Origin: Candidatus Dormiibacterota bacterium
GTDB lineage: Bacteria; Chloroflexota; Dormibacteria; Aeolococcales; Aeolococcaceae
Reading direction: 5' to 3'
Assembly (NCBI GenBank): GCA_003153505.1
Contig: PLZA01000016.1
Coordinates: 1-64,000 of the forward strand
DNA: 64,000 bases
The position numbers and the translations under genes were made by a program. The notes under the pieces are model-generated. The model ran no database searches and had not been told where the DNA came from. It saw only the letters and a list, made by a program, of their open reading frames with translations. Shown here piece after piece: positions 15,414 through 25,093 of this stretch (the stretch's first letter is position 1; every line of letters starts with the position of its first letter).

Positions 15414-16814
15414 TTACCCCTGGTCGGCGCTCCCCACGACCACCGGAACCGCGTCCGGCTCGAGCACTTGGAGACGCTCCCAGCCGAACCAGCGGACCGC
15501 CGCGGCAATGACGATCAGGATCGCTCCAAGCGCGGCGACCACACGAGCCACACCGATCAGGTCGGACACAACACCGGCAAGCAACAGCGGGATGGCCACC
15601 GCCGCATTGATGACCGTGAAGATGCCCCCGAAGATGCGTCCGCGACTCTCGGTGTCGGTGCGCTCCTGGAGCACGGTGAACCCGGGGATCAGCATCGCGC
15701 CGAGCGCGCAGCCGAAGAGCATCCCGACCACCACCGCAAGGGGCACCATCAACGCGGACAGTCCGTGCGTGCGGAACACGTCCGGCACGATGCCCATGAT
15801 CAGCAGCGACAGCCCCGCCGCGCTGATGGCCGCGACCAGGGTCTTGGCGCGGGGGAAGTTCGGATGCTGACCGAGCAGTGCGGCGGTGGCGATAAGTCCG
15901 AACATCGCCGGGACGAGGACGATGTAAGTCTGGTCGTCGGACCGGTTGAGCACCTCCACCAGGTACACGGGTCCGAGCGCAAAGATCGTGAAGACGACGA
16001 CGATGGCGAGTGCCAGCTGATACAGCCCGAGGCGCAGCGGCGGACTGTTGCGCAGGATGTCGATGCCGTCACGCAGCTCGCGAAGGATGTTCTGCGAAGG
16101 TCCGCTGTTGACCTTCTCGGCGCGCAGGCTGACGCTCACCTTCCAGACCGACAGCGCAGCTAACCCGAACAGCCCGGCGGCGATGTAGAAAGGCGCCTGG
16201 TTGCCGAAGAAGCCGATCGCGATCGTCGCGGCCGGGACGCCGAGCACCAGTGTGAGGATCACCGTGGTCATGAACAGCGATGTCGCCTCGGTGATCTGCT
16301 GCCTGCCCACCAACGAGGGGATGCTCGCCGCCTCCGCGGGCGCGAAGATCTGCCCGGCCGAGCTGAACAGCAACGTGATGACGATCAGCGGCCACGCCTG
16401 ACCGCGCAGCGCGGGGATGAGCTGGGCGAGCGGGATCAGGAGGATCAGCCCGGCACGAACGACGTTGGTGCCGACCATGAGCACACGCTTGTCGTGGCGA
16501 TCCGCGTACACGCCTGCGGGCGCGCTGAGCAGGACGCTCGGCAGCGTGTAGGCGATCATCAGCACCGACTGCAATGACGCGCGCCTGGTGAGCGTGTACA
16601 TGAAGACGAGCAGCGTGAACATGAGGAACTTGTCGGCGAGCTGCGACGCCAGCTGCGCCCCCCAGAGATAGCGGAAATCACGGCGCCGCAGCACCGCGGC
16701 AAAGCCCCGGCGCTGTTCCGGAGCTGCGGCGATCGCGGGGCGCGCAGCATGGAGCGGCGCGACCGCGCCGTCGTCGGCGGGCTCGCTGGCGGCGCTGGTG
16801 AACGGCTGTCTCAT
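15414..16814 (-). CDS. MFS exporter, EntS/MFS_3-like
   Basis: 466 residues. A polar N-terminus of 45 residues is followed by hydrophobic segments in keeping with twelve membrane helices. 'RDFRYLWGAQLASQLADKFLMFTL' and 'APAGVYADRHDKRVLMVGTNVVRAGL' match the first helix and loop 2-3 motif (D-R-x-x-[KR]-R) of the MFS_3 group, to which EntS-type siderophore or drug exporters belong. The fourth-last region 'FTVLQERTDTESRGRIFGGIFTVINAAVAIP' is the typical 'Q...p...rgRv.g.......a..P' motif. The ATG overlaps the rsmA stop (ATGA). The substrate cannot be told. Confidence 0.82.
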   Translation of the reverse strand: MRQPFTSAASEPADDGAVAPLHAARPAIAAAPEQRRGFAAVLRRRDFRYLWGAQLASQLADKFLMFTLLVFMYTLTRRASLQSVLMIAYTLPSVLLSAPAGVYADRHDKRVLMVGTNVVRAGLILLIPLAQLIPALRGQAWPLIVITLLFSSAGQIFAPAEAASIPSLVGRQQITEATSLFMTTVILTLVLGVPAATIAIGFFGNQAPFYIAAGLFGLAALSVWKVSVSLRAEKVNSGPSQNILRELRDGIDILRNSPPLRLGLYQLALAIVVVFTIFALGPVYLVEVLNRSDDQTYIVLVPAMFGLIATAALLGQHPNFPRAKTLVAAISAAGLSLLIMGIVPDVFRTHGLSALMVPLAVVVGMLFGCALGAMLIPGFTVLQERTDTESRGRIFGGIFTVINAAVAIPLLLAGVVSDLIGVARVVAALGAILIVIAAAVRWFGWERLQVLEPDAVPVVVGSADQG

Positions 16815-17695
16815 CGCGTGACGAGCCTCACCTCAGCGACTGCGCGAGCGAGGAGCTCCCACTCATCGAGGCGAAGCGTACCCGGCCGGCGCCCAGGATC
16901 GATACCCGCACGGGCCAGGGCGACACCGGCGCCGCTCAGGTCGCCGCCGAGCGCACGCGAGACGCCGTTGCGCAGGGTCTTGCGCCGCGACTGGAAGAGT
17001 GGCTTCGCAAGCGCGAGCACCGAGGCACGGATCGCGGGGTCGGCCTTCGCAGACGGCACGATCCTGATGATCGACGAGTGCACTGCGGGCGGCGGGTCGA
17101 AGGCGCTCGGCGGTACATCACGAATCCGCTCCACCTCGGCCAGCGAGCGGATGGCGACGGTCGCGAGGCTCCAATCCCCGGGGGCCGCCGCGAGCCTGGC
17201 AGCCACCTCGCGCTGGACGAGCACGACCGCGCGAGCCGGCGGTTCGTCAGCCTCGACGAGGCGCATCAGCACGAGGCCGGTGAGCTGGTAGGGCAGGTTG
17301 CCGGTCGCGAGCCACCCGGCGGTGAAGCCGAGCGCGGGTGGATCGACCACGCGCGCGTCCGCCTCGAGGACGGTGACGTTGGCGTTCCCGTGCTGGGTGA
17401 TCCTGCTCCCCGCCACGCATGCGGAGTCGATATCGATCGCGACCACGCGACGGGCGCGAACCGCGAGCGCGCCGGTGAGCGTGCCGAGCCCGCAGCCGAT
17501 CTCGAGCACCTCGCTCTCGGGGCCGGGGTCGAGCGCGTCGACGATGGCATCGAGCACGTCGCGGTCGACGAGAAAGTGCTGGCCGAGGCTCGTGTCCCGC
17601 CGGAGCCCGACGCGCCGGGCGACCGCCGTCAGCGTCCTGGGATCGGTGAGGTCGAGCGGGCGGGCGGCGCGATCTGCGCCGGAATCGTCAGCCAT
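16811..17695 (-). CDS. rsmA: 16S rRNA dimethyladenosine transferase
   Basis: 294 residues from ATG 17695. It dimethylates two adjacent adenosines in helix 45 of 16S rRNA. 'DTSLGQHFLVDRDVLDAIV' is the family start, 'VLEIGCGLGTLTGAL' binds SAM, and 'ATGNLPYQLTG' is the catalytic NLPY motif. The C-terminal helical part 'PLFQSRRKTLRNGVSRALGG' is normal for the family. The longer reading frame to 18013 is overlap with tatD and is rejected. It overlaps tatD by 8 nt and the MFS gene by 4 nt. Confidence 0.95.
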   Translation of the reverse strand: MADDSGADRAARPLDLTDPRTLTAVARRVGLRRDTSLGQHFLVDRDVLDAIVDALDPGPESEVLEIGCGLGTLTGALAVRARRVVAIDIDSACVAGSRITQHGNANVTVLEADARVVDPPALGFTAGWLATGNLPYQLTGLVLMRLVEADEPPARAVVLVQREVAARLAAAPGDWSLATVAIRSLAEVERIRDVPPSAFDPPPAVHSSIIRIVPSAKADPAIRASVLALAKPLFQSRRKTLRNGVSRALGGDLSGAGVALARAGIDPGRRPGTLRLDEWELLARAVAEVRLVTR

Positions 17696-18506
17696 GCGCC
17701 GGCGCGGCTGTGGGCGTGCCGATGCCGAGGACGCGGTGTGCGGTCCGAGTGGTGGCGGCGCGCACCTCCTCCACCGGCACGCCGCGCAAACGGGCAACCG
17801 CCGCCGCGGTGATCGCCACGCGCTCGGGCAGGTTCGGCTTGCCACGCTGCGGCGCAGGACTGAGAAACGGCGAATCAGTCTCGACCACGAAACCGTCGTC
17901 CGCCACGGTGCGTGCGGAGTCCTGGATGCCTTCGGAGCGGGGGAAGGTGACGATCCCGGAGAAGGAGGCGATGAACCCGATGCCGGCGCAGCGTCGCGCA
18001 AAGGCGGCGTCACCGCTGAAGCAGTGCATGATCCCGCGACTCCCGGGCACCTCGCTGACGGCCGCGAGCACCTCGTCGTGCGCGTCGCGATCGTGGATCA
18101 GCACCGGCTTGCCGGCGTCGCGGGCAAGCTCGAGCATCGCCCGAAAGGAGTGCTGCTGGATGTCGAGCGGCACCTCGTGATATCCGGGGCGGAAGAACAG
18201 GTCGAGGCCCACCTCCCCCACCGCGACCGCCTTGGGATGGTGGAGCAGCGCGGCGAGCGCGTCGAGCTGGCGGGGATCCGGCACGCGTGGCTCGTGAGGA
18301 TGCCAGCCGCAGGTGAAATAGACCCCGGGGTGCTCCTCGGCGATCTGCCGGTTGCGGTCCGAATCGTCGAGGTTGAGCCCGACCGAGATGATCTCGTCGA
18401 CCCCGGCTGCCGCCGCGCCTTCGAGTGCCGCTCCAAGCAGCCCGCGTTCCTCGAGGAGCACCAGGTGACAGTGGGTGTCGACGAGTGCCGGCAGGCCCTC
18501 GCTCAC
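17688..18506 (-). CDS. tatD: TatD-family metal-dependent deoxyribonuclease
   Basis: 272 residues, GTG start overlapping the rsmI stop. Metal ligands are seen in order: VDTHCHL near the N-terminus, VGEVGLDLFFRPGY (Glu), PVLIHDRDAHDE (His), GIMHCFSGD (His) and VVETDSPFLSP (Asp). It is of normal length for TatD/YcfH hydrolases. It lies between rsmI and rsmA, a frequent arrangement. Confidence 0.92.
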   Translation of the reverse strand: MSEGLPALVDTHCHLVLLEERGLLGAALEGAAAAGVDEIISVGLNLDDSDRNRQIAEEHPGVYFTCGWHPHEPRVPDPRQLDALAALLHHPKAVAVGEVGLDLFFRPGYHEVPLDIQQHSFRAMLELARDAGKPVLIHDRDAHDEVLAAVSEVPGSRGIMHCFSGDAAFARRCAGIGFIASFSGIVTFPRSEGIQDSARTVADDGFVVETDSPFLSPAPQRGKPNLPERVAITAAAVARLRGVPVEEVRAATTRTAHRVLGIGTPTAAPAHG

Positions 18507-19186
18507 GGGCGCGCCCCGACCACCACCGTGCACTCGCCGCGTGGCGGCCGTACGCTGAACTCCTCGACCAGCGTCGCGGCGGTACCGCGATGCAGGGTCT
18601 CGTGCAGCTTGGTGAGCTCCCTCGCGACCACGATGGGACGATCGCCGAGGACCGGCGCCGCGAGGCGAAGCGTCTTGGTGAGCCGCATCGGCGACTCGAA
18701 GAACGCGAAGGTGCGCTCCTCGCGCAACGCCTCCTCGAGGACACGAATGAGCTTGCCGGCCGTGCGCGGAAGAAAGCCGAGAAAGCAGAAGGCGCTCGCG
18801 GAGAAGCCGCTCGACGCGAGCGCGGCGGTGAGCGCCGAGGCGCCGGGGATCGGCGTGACTCGGTGGCCGCCGTCGAGGGCCGCACGAACCAGGATCGCTC
18901 CCGGGTCGCTGAGCGCCGGCGTGCCGGCATCGGTGCAGAGCGCGAGCGTCTCGCCGCGTTCCAGGCGCTCGATCAGCTGAGGCACGCGCCGGCGCTCGTC
19001 GAATGCCGGCAGCGAAAGCACCGGCTTGCGAACCCCGTGGGCGGTGAGCAGCGCCCTGGTGCGGCGCGAATCCTCGGCGATCACGGCGTCGCATTCCCCC
19101 AGCACCCGCAACGCGCGCAGGGTGATGTCCTCCAGGTTCCCGATCGGCGTCGCGACGACTGCCAGCGTCCCGGTCAGACCGCTCAT
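18503..19186 (-). CDS. rsmI: 16S rRNA (cytidine-1402-2'-O)-methyltransferase, short form
   Basis: 227 residues from ATG 19186. It uses SAM to methylate C1402 in the decoding centre. '[17 protein letters not shown]', 'VIAEDSRRT', '[13 protein letters not shown]' and '[17 protein letters not shown]' are the tetrapyrrole-methylase motifs in order. At 227 residues it is shorter than typical RsmI (about 270-290) and ends soon after '[17 protein letters not shown]', lacking the usual C-terminal extension. It overlaps nadE and tatD by 4 nt each. Confidence 0.93.
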   Translation of the reverse strand: MSGLTGTLAVVATPIGNLEDITLRALRVLGECDAVIAEDSRRTRALLTAHGVRKPVLSLPAFDERRRVPQLIERLERGETLALCTDAGTPALSDPGAILVRAALDGGHRVTPIPGASALTAALASSGFSASAFCFLGFLPRTAGKLIRVLEEALREERTFAFFESPMRLTKTLRLAAPVLGDRPIVVARELTKLHETLHRGTAATLVEEFSVRPPRGECTVVVGARP

Positions 19187-20040
19187 CGGCCCCAGTCCCG
19201 CGGGTAGCGGAACTCCCGGTCGATGGTGCGGTTGCTCAGCTTCGCGATGACCGGCGGCCTCCGCTTGTACTGACTCCCGCGAACGCGCGTCACGATGCTG
19301 TCGACGTCCGTGGGATCGAACCCGAGGGCGATGACCTCGGCGCGGGTGCGGCGCTCGTCGACGAGCAGGTGGAGCACCTGGTCGACCACGGCGTAGCGCA
19401 TACCCAGCTCGTCCTCGTCGGATTGTCCGGCCCACAGATCAGCGCTCGGCGCCTTGGTGAGCACCCTCTCAGGCAGGCCGACGGCGCGAGCCAGCGAGTA
19501 GACCTGTGTCTTGTACAGGTCACCGATCGGGTTGAGCGCACTCGCCATGTCCCCGAACAACGTGCCGTAGCCGAGCAGCAGCTCGGTCTTGTTCGACGTG
19601 CCGAGCACGAGCGCGCGCTCCGCCATCGAATGGTCGTAGAGAATCGACATCCGTTCGCGGGCCATCTTGTTGCCCCGGCGGGTGCGGTCGGCATCCGGGA
19701 AGCGCTCGAAGTAAGCGTCCACCTGGGGCGTGATATCGATGATCTTCGCGTTGATGCCGACACTGTCACATACCGCCAGGGCGTCCACCTGCGACTGCGG
19801 ATCGCTGCTCCGGTACGGCATGAACACCGCGACCACGTTGCCGGTCCCGAGCGAGGACACGGCGAGCGCCGTCACCAGCGCGGAGTCGACGCCCCCGGAG
19901 AGCCCGACGATGACCCGCTCGAACCCCACCTTGCGCACGCCGTCGGCGATGAAGCCGCGGAGCAGCTCGATGACGAAAGGGGCGTCAACCGCGAGCGTGT
20001 CGGCGTCGGAGGCGATCGGTCTCGGCGTCGTTGACATCAT
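19183..20040 (-). CDS. nadE: NAD+ synthetase, synthetase domain only
   Basis: 285 residues; the two adjacent ATGs at 20040 and 20037 are equivalent. It adenylates nicotinate adenine dinucleotide and amidates it to NAD. '[17 protein letters not shown]' is the PP-loop, '[35 protein letters not shown]' is the NaAD/ATP site, and '[18 protein letters not shown]' is the family loop. There is no amidase domain; a nitrilase-type protein is encoded just upstream with a 56-nt overlap, and the two may form a glutamine-dependent complex. Confidence 0.93.
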   Translation of the reverse strand: MMSTTPRPIASDADTLAVDAPFVIELLRGFIADGVRKVGFERVIVGLSGGVDSALVTALAVSSLGTGNVVAVFMPYRSSDPQSQVDALAVCDSVGINAKIIDITPQVDAYFERFPDADRTRRGNKMARERMSILYDHSMAERALVLGTSNKTELLLGYGTLFGDMASALNPIGDLYKTQVYSLARAVGLPERVLTKAPSADLWAGQSDEDELGMRYAVVDQVLHLLVDERRTRAEVIALGFDPTDVDSIVTRVRGSQYKRRPPVIAKLSNRTIDREFRYPRDWGR

Positions 20041-20947
20041 TTCGTTCGTCGCGCAGGAGCGGGTAGGCAATCCGGGCGCGGCGGATCGCGCTGCGCTCCA
20101 AGCGGTGCACCAGCAGCGTTTCGTGGGCTCCACGGACTTCGGCGACCACCGCCCCGACCGGGTCGACCACCCGCGAGCCGCCCCAGAATCCGACCCCGTC
20201 CTCGAATCCGGACCGGTTGCAGTACAGGACATACGTGGTGAAGAGCTGCGCATAGGTGCGGGTCATCACGTCGTAGCTGCTCGCGGTGCCAACCGCTTCT
20301 CCCTGGAGCTGCCCGCGGCCGGGAGACGCCGACGGGCAGATGACCAGATCGACACCCTGCCGGGCAAGCAGCGCGGCCGCCGATGGATGCCAGAGGTCCT
20401 CGCAGATGAGGATCCCGGCGCGCCAGGTGTGGCCGGTCCGTCCGCCGAGCGGGGCGTCGAAGGCACGGAAACGATCGCCGGCCGCGACGTAGCGCTGCTC
20501 GTCGAACAGCCCGTACGTCGGCAGGTACACCTTGCGGTGCACATGGGTGATCTCACCAGCGCTGAGGTAGAGGGACGCGTTGTAGAAGCGATGCTGATCG
20601 CTTTCGAGGATCAGCCCGGCGACGATGTCGATGCCCCCCTCGCGTGACGCCGCCCGGAGCGCGCCAACCTCCGGCGAGTCGACGGTCAGCGCGACCTCGG
20701 GGACCTGGTCCTTGAGGAAATAGCCGGTGATCGAGAGTTCGGGAAACACCACCAGCCCGGCTCCGGCCGCGGCGGCGCCCGCGACCGTCGTCAGGTGGGC
20801 GGCGAGATTCGTCGCGACATCGCCGAGCCGCGGGTAGAACTGCGCGAGGGCCACCGTTACGGAACCGGCCGGGTCAGGGGCAGGCTCAGCCTTCGGTGCG
20901 GGCGCATCCACCGCCGCGTCAGCCGCTCCATCGACGCCCGCGATCAC
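19985..20947 (-). CDS. Nitrilase-superfamily amidase, likely glutaminase partner of NadE
   Basis: 320 residues from GTG 20947, which overlaps the helicase stop as GTGA; the ATG at 20974 is less likely. The catalytic triad of carbon-nitrogen hydrolases is seen: Glu in [11 protein letters not shown], Lys in [14 protein letters not shown] and Cys in LICEDLWHP. '[13 protein letters not shown]' and '[19 protein letters not shown]' match the amidase half of glutamine-dependent NAD synthetases. Its 3' end overlaps nadE by 56 nt in another frame, so the two-domain enzyme found elsewhere as one chain is split here. It may instead be a free-standing omega-amidase. Confidence 0.82.
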   Translation of the reverse strand: MIAGVDGAADAAVDAPAPKAEPAPDPAGSVTVALAQFYPRLGDVATNLAAHLTTVAGAAAAGAGLVVFPELSITGYFLKDQVPEVALTVDSPEVGALRAASREGGIDIVAGLILESDQHRFYNASLYLSAGEITHVHRKVYLPTYGLFDEQRYVAAGDRFRAFDAPLGGRTGHTWRAGILICEDLWHPSAAALLARQGVDLVICPSASPGRGQLQGEAVGTASSYDVMTRTYAQLFTTYVLYCNRSGFEDGVGFWGGSRVVDPVGAVVAEVRGAHETLLVHRLERSAIRRARIAYPLLRDERNDVNDAETDRLRRRHARG

Positions 20948-23730
20948 GCCGGTTCGAGATCGTTCGAGGACCATTCACCTGATTCTCCCACGGTATCGGG
21001 CAATGTCCCCGCGTTCACGAATCCGTCGACCAGCGCCGGAACCCGGTCGAACGCCGTGACCGCCATCGGTGCGGGAGGCAGCGCGCGCAGAAAGCCGAGC
21101 CCGTACTGGCGGGTGCGCAGGCGCGGGTCGCACAGCACCACGGCCCCGCGATCCGACGCGCTCCGGATGAGGCGCCCGAATCCCTGCCGGAGCCGGATGA
21201 TCGCCACTGGGAGGATGTACTCGCCGAACGGGTCGCGCAACCGCTCCGAGCGGGCACGCACCAGCGGGTCGGTGGGCACCGGGAACGGGAGCTTGTCGAT
21301 GACGACGCAGCGGAGCCGGTCGCCCGGGATGTCGACACCCTCCCAGAAGCTGCTCGTCGCCAGGAGCACGGTTCGTGGATCGGCAAGGAAGCTCTGCAGG
21401 ATCTGCCGCCTGGTGCCGTCGAGGCCCTGCGCAAGGCTTGCGATCCCGCGCGCGTCGAGACGCTCCTGAAGGAGGGCCCAGACGCGCTTCAGGGGTCCGT
21501 AGCTCGTGAAGAGCACCAGCGTGTGGCCGTCGAGGCGGGCGGCGATCCCGTCGATCAATGCGGTCATCTGCAGGTCGTGCACCGGGTCGTCATACGCGGT
21601 CGCGTCCTCGGGCAGGATGCATACGGCCTGGCGGAGGTAGTCGAACGGCGACGGCAGGGTCAGTTCCTCGGCGGTCGCTCCGATGCCCACGCGGTGGCGG
21701 ATGAAGTCGAAGCCTCCCGCCACGGACAGCGTCGCCGAGGTCAGCACGACCGACTCGGCGGGGTCGAACACCGTCTCGGCGAGCGGCCCCGAGACGTCGA
21801 TCGGCGCCTCGTGCAACTCCGCCTGCTCACCGCGCATCTCGATCCAGGCGACCATGCCGTCACGCGGCCGCACGATGACGTGGTCGATCGCGGCGGCGAG
21901 ACCCGCGAGCGCCACCGCGGCGTGCTCGAGCTCGTCGTCGGATCGGTCCGGCTGCGGCAGGAGCTCGGTCTGGAGCCCCTCGGACAATCCCGACGCGATC
22001 ACGCCGGCAACACGCTGGAGGACGCCCGCAGCGTGGATCGCCGAGCGCTCGACAAAGCCGAAGCCGGGGTCGGCGCGGATCACTTCGGAGAGACCGACGC
22101 GCCCGTTCGCCGCGTGCTCCCCACCGAGCTTTGCGGACATGAAACCCTTGGCATCGCCGAACAGCCGCTGGCCCGCGTCCCGGCAGCGTTCGAGGTCCGC
22201 ACCGAGCGGCGTCCCCTGCAGCGTCGGGAGCCGATCGAGAATCAGCCCAAGATCCGCCAGGCGCACGGCGACTCCGAGCTGCTCGGTGGCCACCGACTCG
22301 AGGTGATGCGCCTCGTCGATGACCAGGGCTTCGTATGATCCGAGCACCTGCCCCTGGCGCTCGGTGCCGGCAAGCAGGAGGGCGTGGTTCGTGACAACAA
22401 TGGCGGCATCCGCCGCGCTGCGCCGGGCTCCCACCATGTGACAGCGGGCGTTGGCCCAGTTGGCGCACGCGGGGCCAAGACAATCGGTGACATCGGAGGC
22501 GATCCGGCGCCAGAGCTGTTCCTCGTCGCCCGCAAGCGCGATCTCTGAACGATCCCCGCTCGTCGTGGTCGCGAGCCACACGAGAATCTTCAGCTTGAAC
22601 CTGATCGCGACGATGTCGATGTCGGATCCAGCGACGTCGGATCCCGCCAGAAACCGCCGCCACCGGCGCAGGCTGAGATAGTGGCCGCGCCCTTTGAGCA
22701 CGGCGACCGATACGGGTCTGTCCACGAGTCCGGCGACTGCGGGCAGGTCTCGGTCGGCAAGCTGTTCCTGCAGATTGACGGTGTGGGTTGCGACCACCGC
22801 CCGTTTGCCGGTTCGCGCGGCCCAGAGCGCCAGGGGCGTCAGGTAGGCGAGCGACTTCCCCACCCCGGTTCCGGCCTCCACCATCAGGCGTCGCTTGCGC
22901 TCGAGCGTCTGGCCGACCGCCATCGCCATCTGGAGCTGCGCCTCGCGGTATTCGTACCCCTCACGGGTCGACAGCGGGCCGTCGGGTCCCAGCAGCGCCG
23001 CCGCCGCCTCCCCGACGTTGAGCCCGTCCAGCGACCCGGCCGCCCTTGGGGCCGGCTGCGGCGCCGGTGGTGTGCTCGGCGACGGGTGGTCGACAAGTGT
23101 GCCGGCGTCCACTCCCGGACGGAGCATCACGTCGTCGAGGAATGCCGTCAGCGGTCCGGGCGCCTGGGACGCCACCCGGCGCATCTCGGCCAGGGTCGCA
23201 TCGGGAAGGCCGCGCCCGGCGCCGACGAGCACGCGAAACAGGTCGCCGGTCGCTCGCGCATCGCTGAGCGCGCGGTGCGGACGCTCATGGGCGATTCCCA
23301 GACGGCGGCTCAGGAGCGGCAGGCTGTGGCTCTCGTAGGTCGGCAGGAGGATCCGGGCGAGATCGAGCGTGTCGTAGATCAGTCGCGAACCGAACGATTC
23401 CGAGAGCAGCGCGCGCAGGAACAGCAGGTCGAAGGTGCCGCCATGGGCGATCAGCGCCGCGTCCCCGCAGAACCCGGCAAGGCGTGCCGCGGCCTCGGCC
23501 GGGGGCGGCGCTCCCATCACGTCGTCGTCGGTGAGTCCGACCAGCCGCTGGATGGCCAGGGGAATCGGCATCTGCGGGTCGACGACCACCTGCAGCTCGT
23601 CGATCGGACGCAGCGCACGGTCGTAGCGCACGGCGCCGATCTCGAGGATCCGGTCGCTGCGCGGCGACAGCCCGGTGGTCTCGAGGTCGAAGGCGACCAG
23701 GTGATCGAGGTGCGATTGACCTTCGATCAC
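20944..23730 (-). CDS. dinG: DinG-type helicase with N-terminal DEDD exonuclease domain
   Basis: 928 residues from GTG 23730, which overlaps the plsC stop. Residues 1-170 are an epsilon-type 3'-5' exonuclease: 'VAFDLETTGLSPRSDRILEIGAV', 'LIAHGGTFDLLFL' and 'HRALSDARATGDLF'. The helicase follows: Walker A 'EAGTGVGKS', cysteines for an iron-sulfur cluster in 'CLGPACANWANARC', 'VIDEAHHLESV', 'VLTSATLS', and the late motifs 'ATSSFWEGVDIPGDRLRCVVIDKLPFPVP' and 'IIRLRQGFGRLIRS'. This exonuclease-helicase fusion is known from Firmicutes-type DinG. It unwinds or degrades DNA during repair. The long open frame to 24723 is overlap with plsC and cmk. Confidence 0.9.
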   Translation of the reverse strand: MIEGQSHLDHLVAFDLETTGLSPRSDRILEIGAVRYDRALRPIDELQVVVDPQMPIPLAIQRLVGLTDDDVMGAPPPAEAAARLAGFCGDAALIAHGGTFDLLFLRALLSESFGSRLIYDTLDLARILLPTYESHSLPLLSRRLGIAHERPHRALSDARATGDLFRVLVGAGRGLPDATLAEMRRVASQAPGPLTAFLDDVMLRPGVDAGTLVDHPSPSTPPAPQPAPRAAGSLDGLNVGEAAAALLGPDGPLSTREGYEYREAQLQMAMAVGQTLERKRRLMVEAGTGVGKSLAYLTPLALWAARTGKRAVVATHTVNLQEQLADRDLPAVAGLVDRPVSVAVLKGRGHYLSLRRWRRFLAGSDVAGSDIDIVAIRFKLKILVWLATTTSGDRSEIALAGDEEQLWRRIASDVTDCLGPACANWANARCHMVGARRSAADAAIVVTNHALLLAGTERQGQVLGSYEALVIDEAHHLESVATEQLGVAVRLADLGLILDRLPTLQGTPLGADLERCRDAGQRLFGDAKGFMSAKLGGEHAANGRVGLSEVIRADPGFGFVERSAIHAAGVLQRVAGVIASGLSEGLQTELLPQPDRSDDELEHAAVALAGLAAAIDHVIVRPRDGMVAWIEMRGEQAELHEAPIDVSGPLAETVFDPAESVVLTSATLSVAGGFDFIRHRVGIGATAEELTLPSPFDYLRQAVCILPEDATAYDDPVHDLQMTALIDGIAARLDGHTLVLFTSYGPLKRVWALLQERLDARGIASLAQGLDGTRRQILQSFLADPRTVLLATSSFWEGVDIPGDRLRCVVIDKLPFPVPTDPLVRARSERLRDPFGEYILPVAIIRLRQGFGRLIRSASDRGAVVLCDPRLRTRQYGLGFLRALPPAPMAVTAFDRVPALVDGFVNAGTLPDTVGESGEWSSNDLEPA

Positions 23731-24401
23731 GCGGCGGGAGAGCTCCCCCCGATGGTGAGCATGTCCGCTCCCACGGGCCGTCGCTCCTTGGGGAGCAGTG
23801 CGATCACGCGCTCCATCATGATCGCGGCGGCTTCCCGGCTGGAGAGTGGTCGTCCGTCGCTCCCCAGCGGTGGGAGCTGAAACGGCTCCCCGACTCGCAG
23901 CTCGACATCGGCGCGCCTCGGCATCCACGAGCCGCGCGGGATCACCCGCTCCGAGCCCCAGCTGGCGACAGGCACGACCGGCGCGCCGGAGCGGCGCGCG
24001 ATGAACCCGGCTCCAGCCTGGACCTCGCCGATGAGTTGCCCATCCCACGACCTTGTCCCCTCCGGGTAGACGAGCAGGACGTGGCCTGCGCTCAGCACGC
24101 CGAGCGCCGTGCGCAGGCCCGCGCGATCCGCGGTGTGACGCACGACCGGGAACGCATGATTCATGCGGAAGAGCCACCCGAGCAGCGGGTTGCGAAACAG
24201 TTCGCTCTTTGCCAGGTAGAAGACGTCGCGGCGCGGGATGAACACGCCGGTCAGCGCCGGCTCGACCGTGCCGACGTGATTGCCAACCACCAGCACGGCA
24301 CCGCGCCGCGGCATCCGGTCCATGCCGTCGATGCGCATCCTCCGGCCGAGGATGACCCAGGCAAGGATGCGTACCCCGGAACGAAAGACCGCGTAGATCA
24401 T
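23727..24401 (-). CDS. plsC: 1-acyl-glycerol-3-phosphate acyltransferase
   Basis: 224 residues. An N-terminal hydrophobic helix is followed by the acyltransferase blocks: 'VVGNHVGTVEP', 'FIPRRDVFYLAKSELF', 'LVYPEGTRSWDGQL' and 'APVVPVASWG'. It would place the second acyl chain on lysophosphatidate at the membrane. In the catalytic HX4D motif the Asp is replaced by Glu (H-VGTV-E), which is unusual. It overlaps cmk and the helicase gene by 4 nt on each side. The cmk-plsC order is common in bacteria. Confidence 0.85.
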   Translation of the reverse strand: MIYAVFRSGVRILAWVILGRRMRIDGMDRMPRRGAVLVVGNHVGTVEPALTGVFIPRRDVFYLAKSELFRNPLLGWLFRMNHAFPVVRHTADRAGLRTALGVLSAGHVLLVYPEGTRSWDGQLIGEVQAGAGFIARRSGAPVVPVASWGSERVIPRGSWMPRRADVELRVGEPFQLPPLGSDGRPLSSREAAAIMMERVIALLPKERRPVGADMLTIGGSSPAA

Positions 24402-25093
24402 CGTCGCGCCGCGGCCGCTGCAGCCCAGAGCTCGAGCGCCGCCTGCACCACCGCGTCGATGCCGAGCACACCTGTGTCGAGGACATGCGCGTCCGCAGCC
24501 GGACGCATCGGTGCGGCGCTTCGCGATGCGTCGATGCGGTCACGGGCACCCACCTCGCCGTGCAGGAGTGCGCCATCCGCGTCGCCACCGTTGCCGGTAC
24601 CTCGAAGCTGGGACGCGCGCCGCTGCGCGCGCACCGCCTCCGACGCGTCGAGGTAGAGCTTGAGCTGCGCGCCCGGGAAGACCACCGTGCCGCAGTCGCG
24701 CCCGACAGCGATCGCCCCGGCACCCGCCAGCCTGCGCTGCGCGTCCAGGAGGGCCGCGCGCACTTCGGGGATGCTGCTCATCGCTGCCAGCAGCGGTGCG
24801 TTGGCGGGGTCGCGCAACGCGGGACCTGCCTCGGTGCCGTTGACATTCGCGGCTCGGTCCGCGTCCTCGTGGGTGGGATCGGTGTCGATGACGACGCTGG
24901 CACGGCGCGCGCAGTCGATGAGCGCGTCGCGGTCATTGGGATCGATCCCCGCTCGCGCGGCGGCGACCATGACGCCCCGGTAGAAGAGGCCGGTGTCCAC
25001 GAGCGGGAGGCCGAGTGAGGTGGCAAGACGCCTTCCGAGGGTTGTCTTGCCGCTGCCGGCGGGACCGTCGATGGTGATGACCGGCGGTGTCAA
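24398..25093 (-). CDS. cmk: Cytidylate kinase
   Basis: 231 residues. It phosphorylates CMP and dCMP. P-loop 'DGPAGSGKTTLGRRLA', 'LVDTGLFYRGVMVAA' in place of the usual D-[ST]-G-x-[ML]-Y-R, 'AAMSSIPEVRAALLDAQRRLA', and 'AVGRDCGTVVFPGAQLKLYLDAS' are all CMP-kinase blocks. The lid region is somewhat extended with a Gly/Asp-rich insert (GTGNGGDADGALLHGE). ATGA overlaps link it to rluB and plsC. Confidence 0.93.
   Translation of the reverse strand: MTPPVITIDGPAGSGKTTLGRRLATSLGLPLVDTGLFYRGVMVAAARAGIDPNDRDALIDCARRASVVIDTDPTHEDADRAANVNGTEAGPALRDPANAPLLAAMSSIPEVRAALLDAQRRLAGAGAIAVGRDCGTVVFPGAQLKLYLDASEAVRAQRRASQLRGTGNGGDADGALLHGEVGARDRIDASRSAAPMRPAADAHVLDTGVLGIDAVVQAALELWAAAAAARR

Noticed and set aside
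17696..18013. N-terminal extension of RsmA
   Set aside because: It lies over tatD in another frame and consists of Arg/Ser/Pro-rich sequence; the methyltransferase begins at ATG 17695.
23731..24723. N-terminal extension of the DinG-type helicase
   Set aside because: The extension lies over plsC and cmk in another frame and is Arg/Ser-rich; the exonuclease domain begins at GTG 23730.
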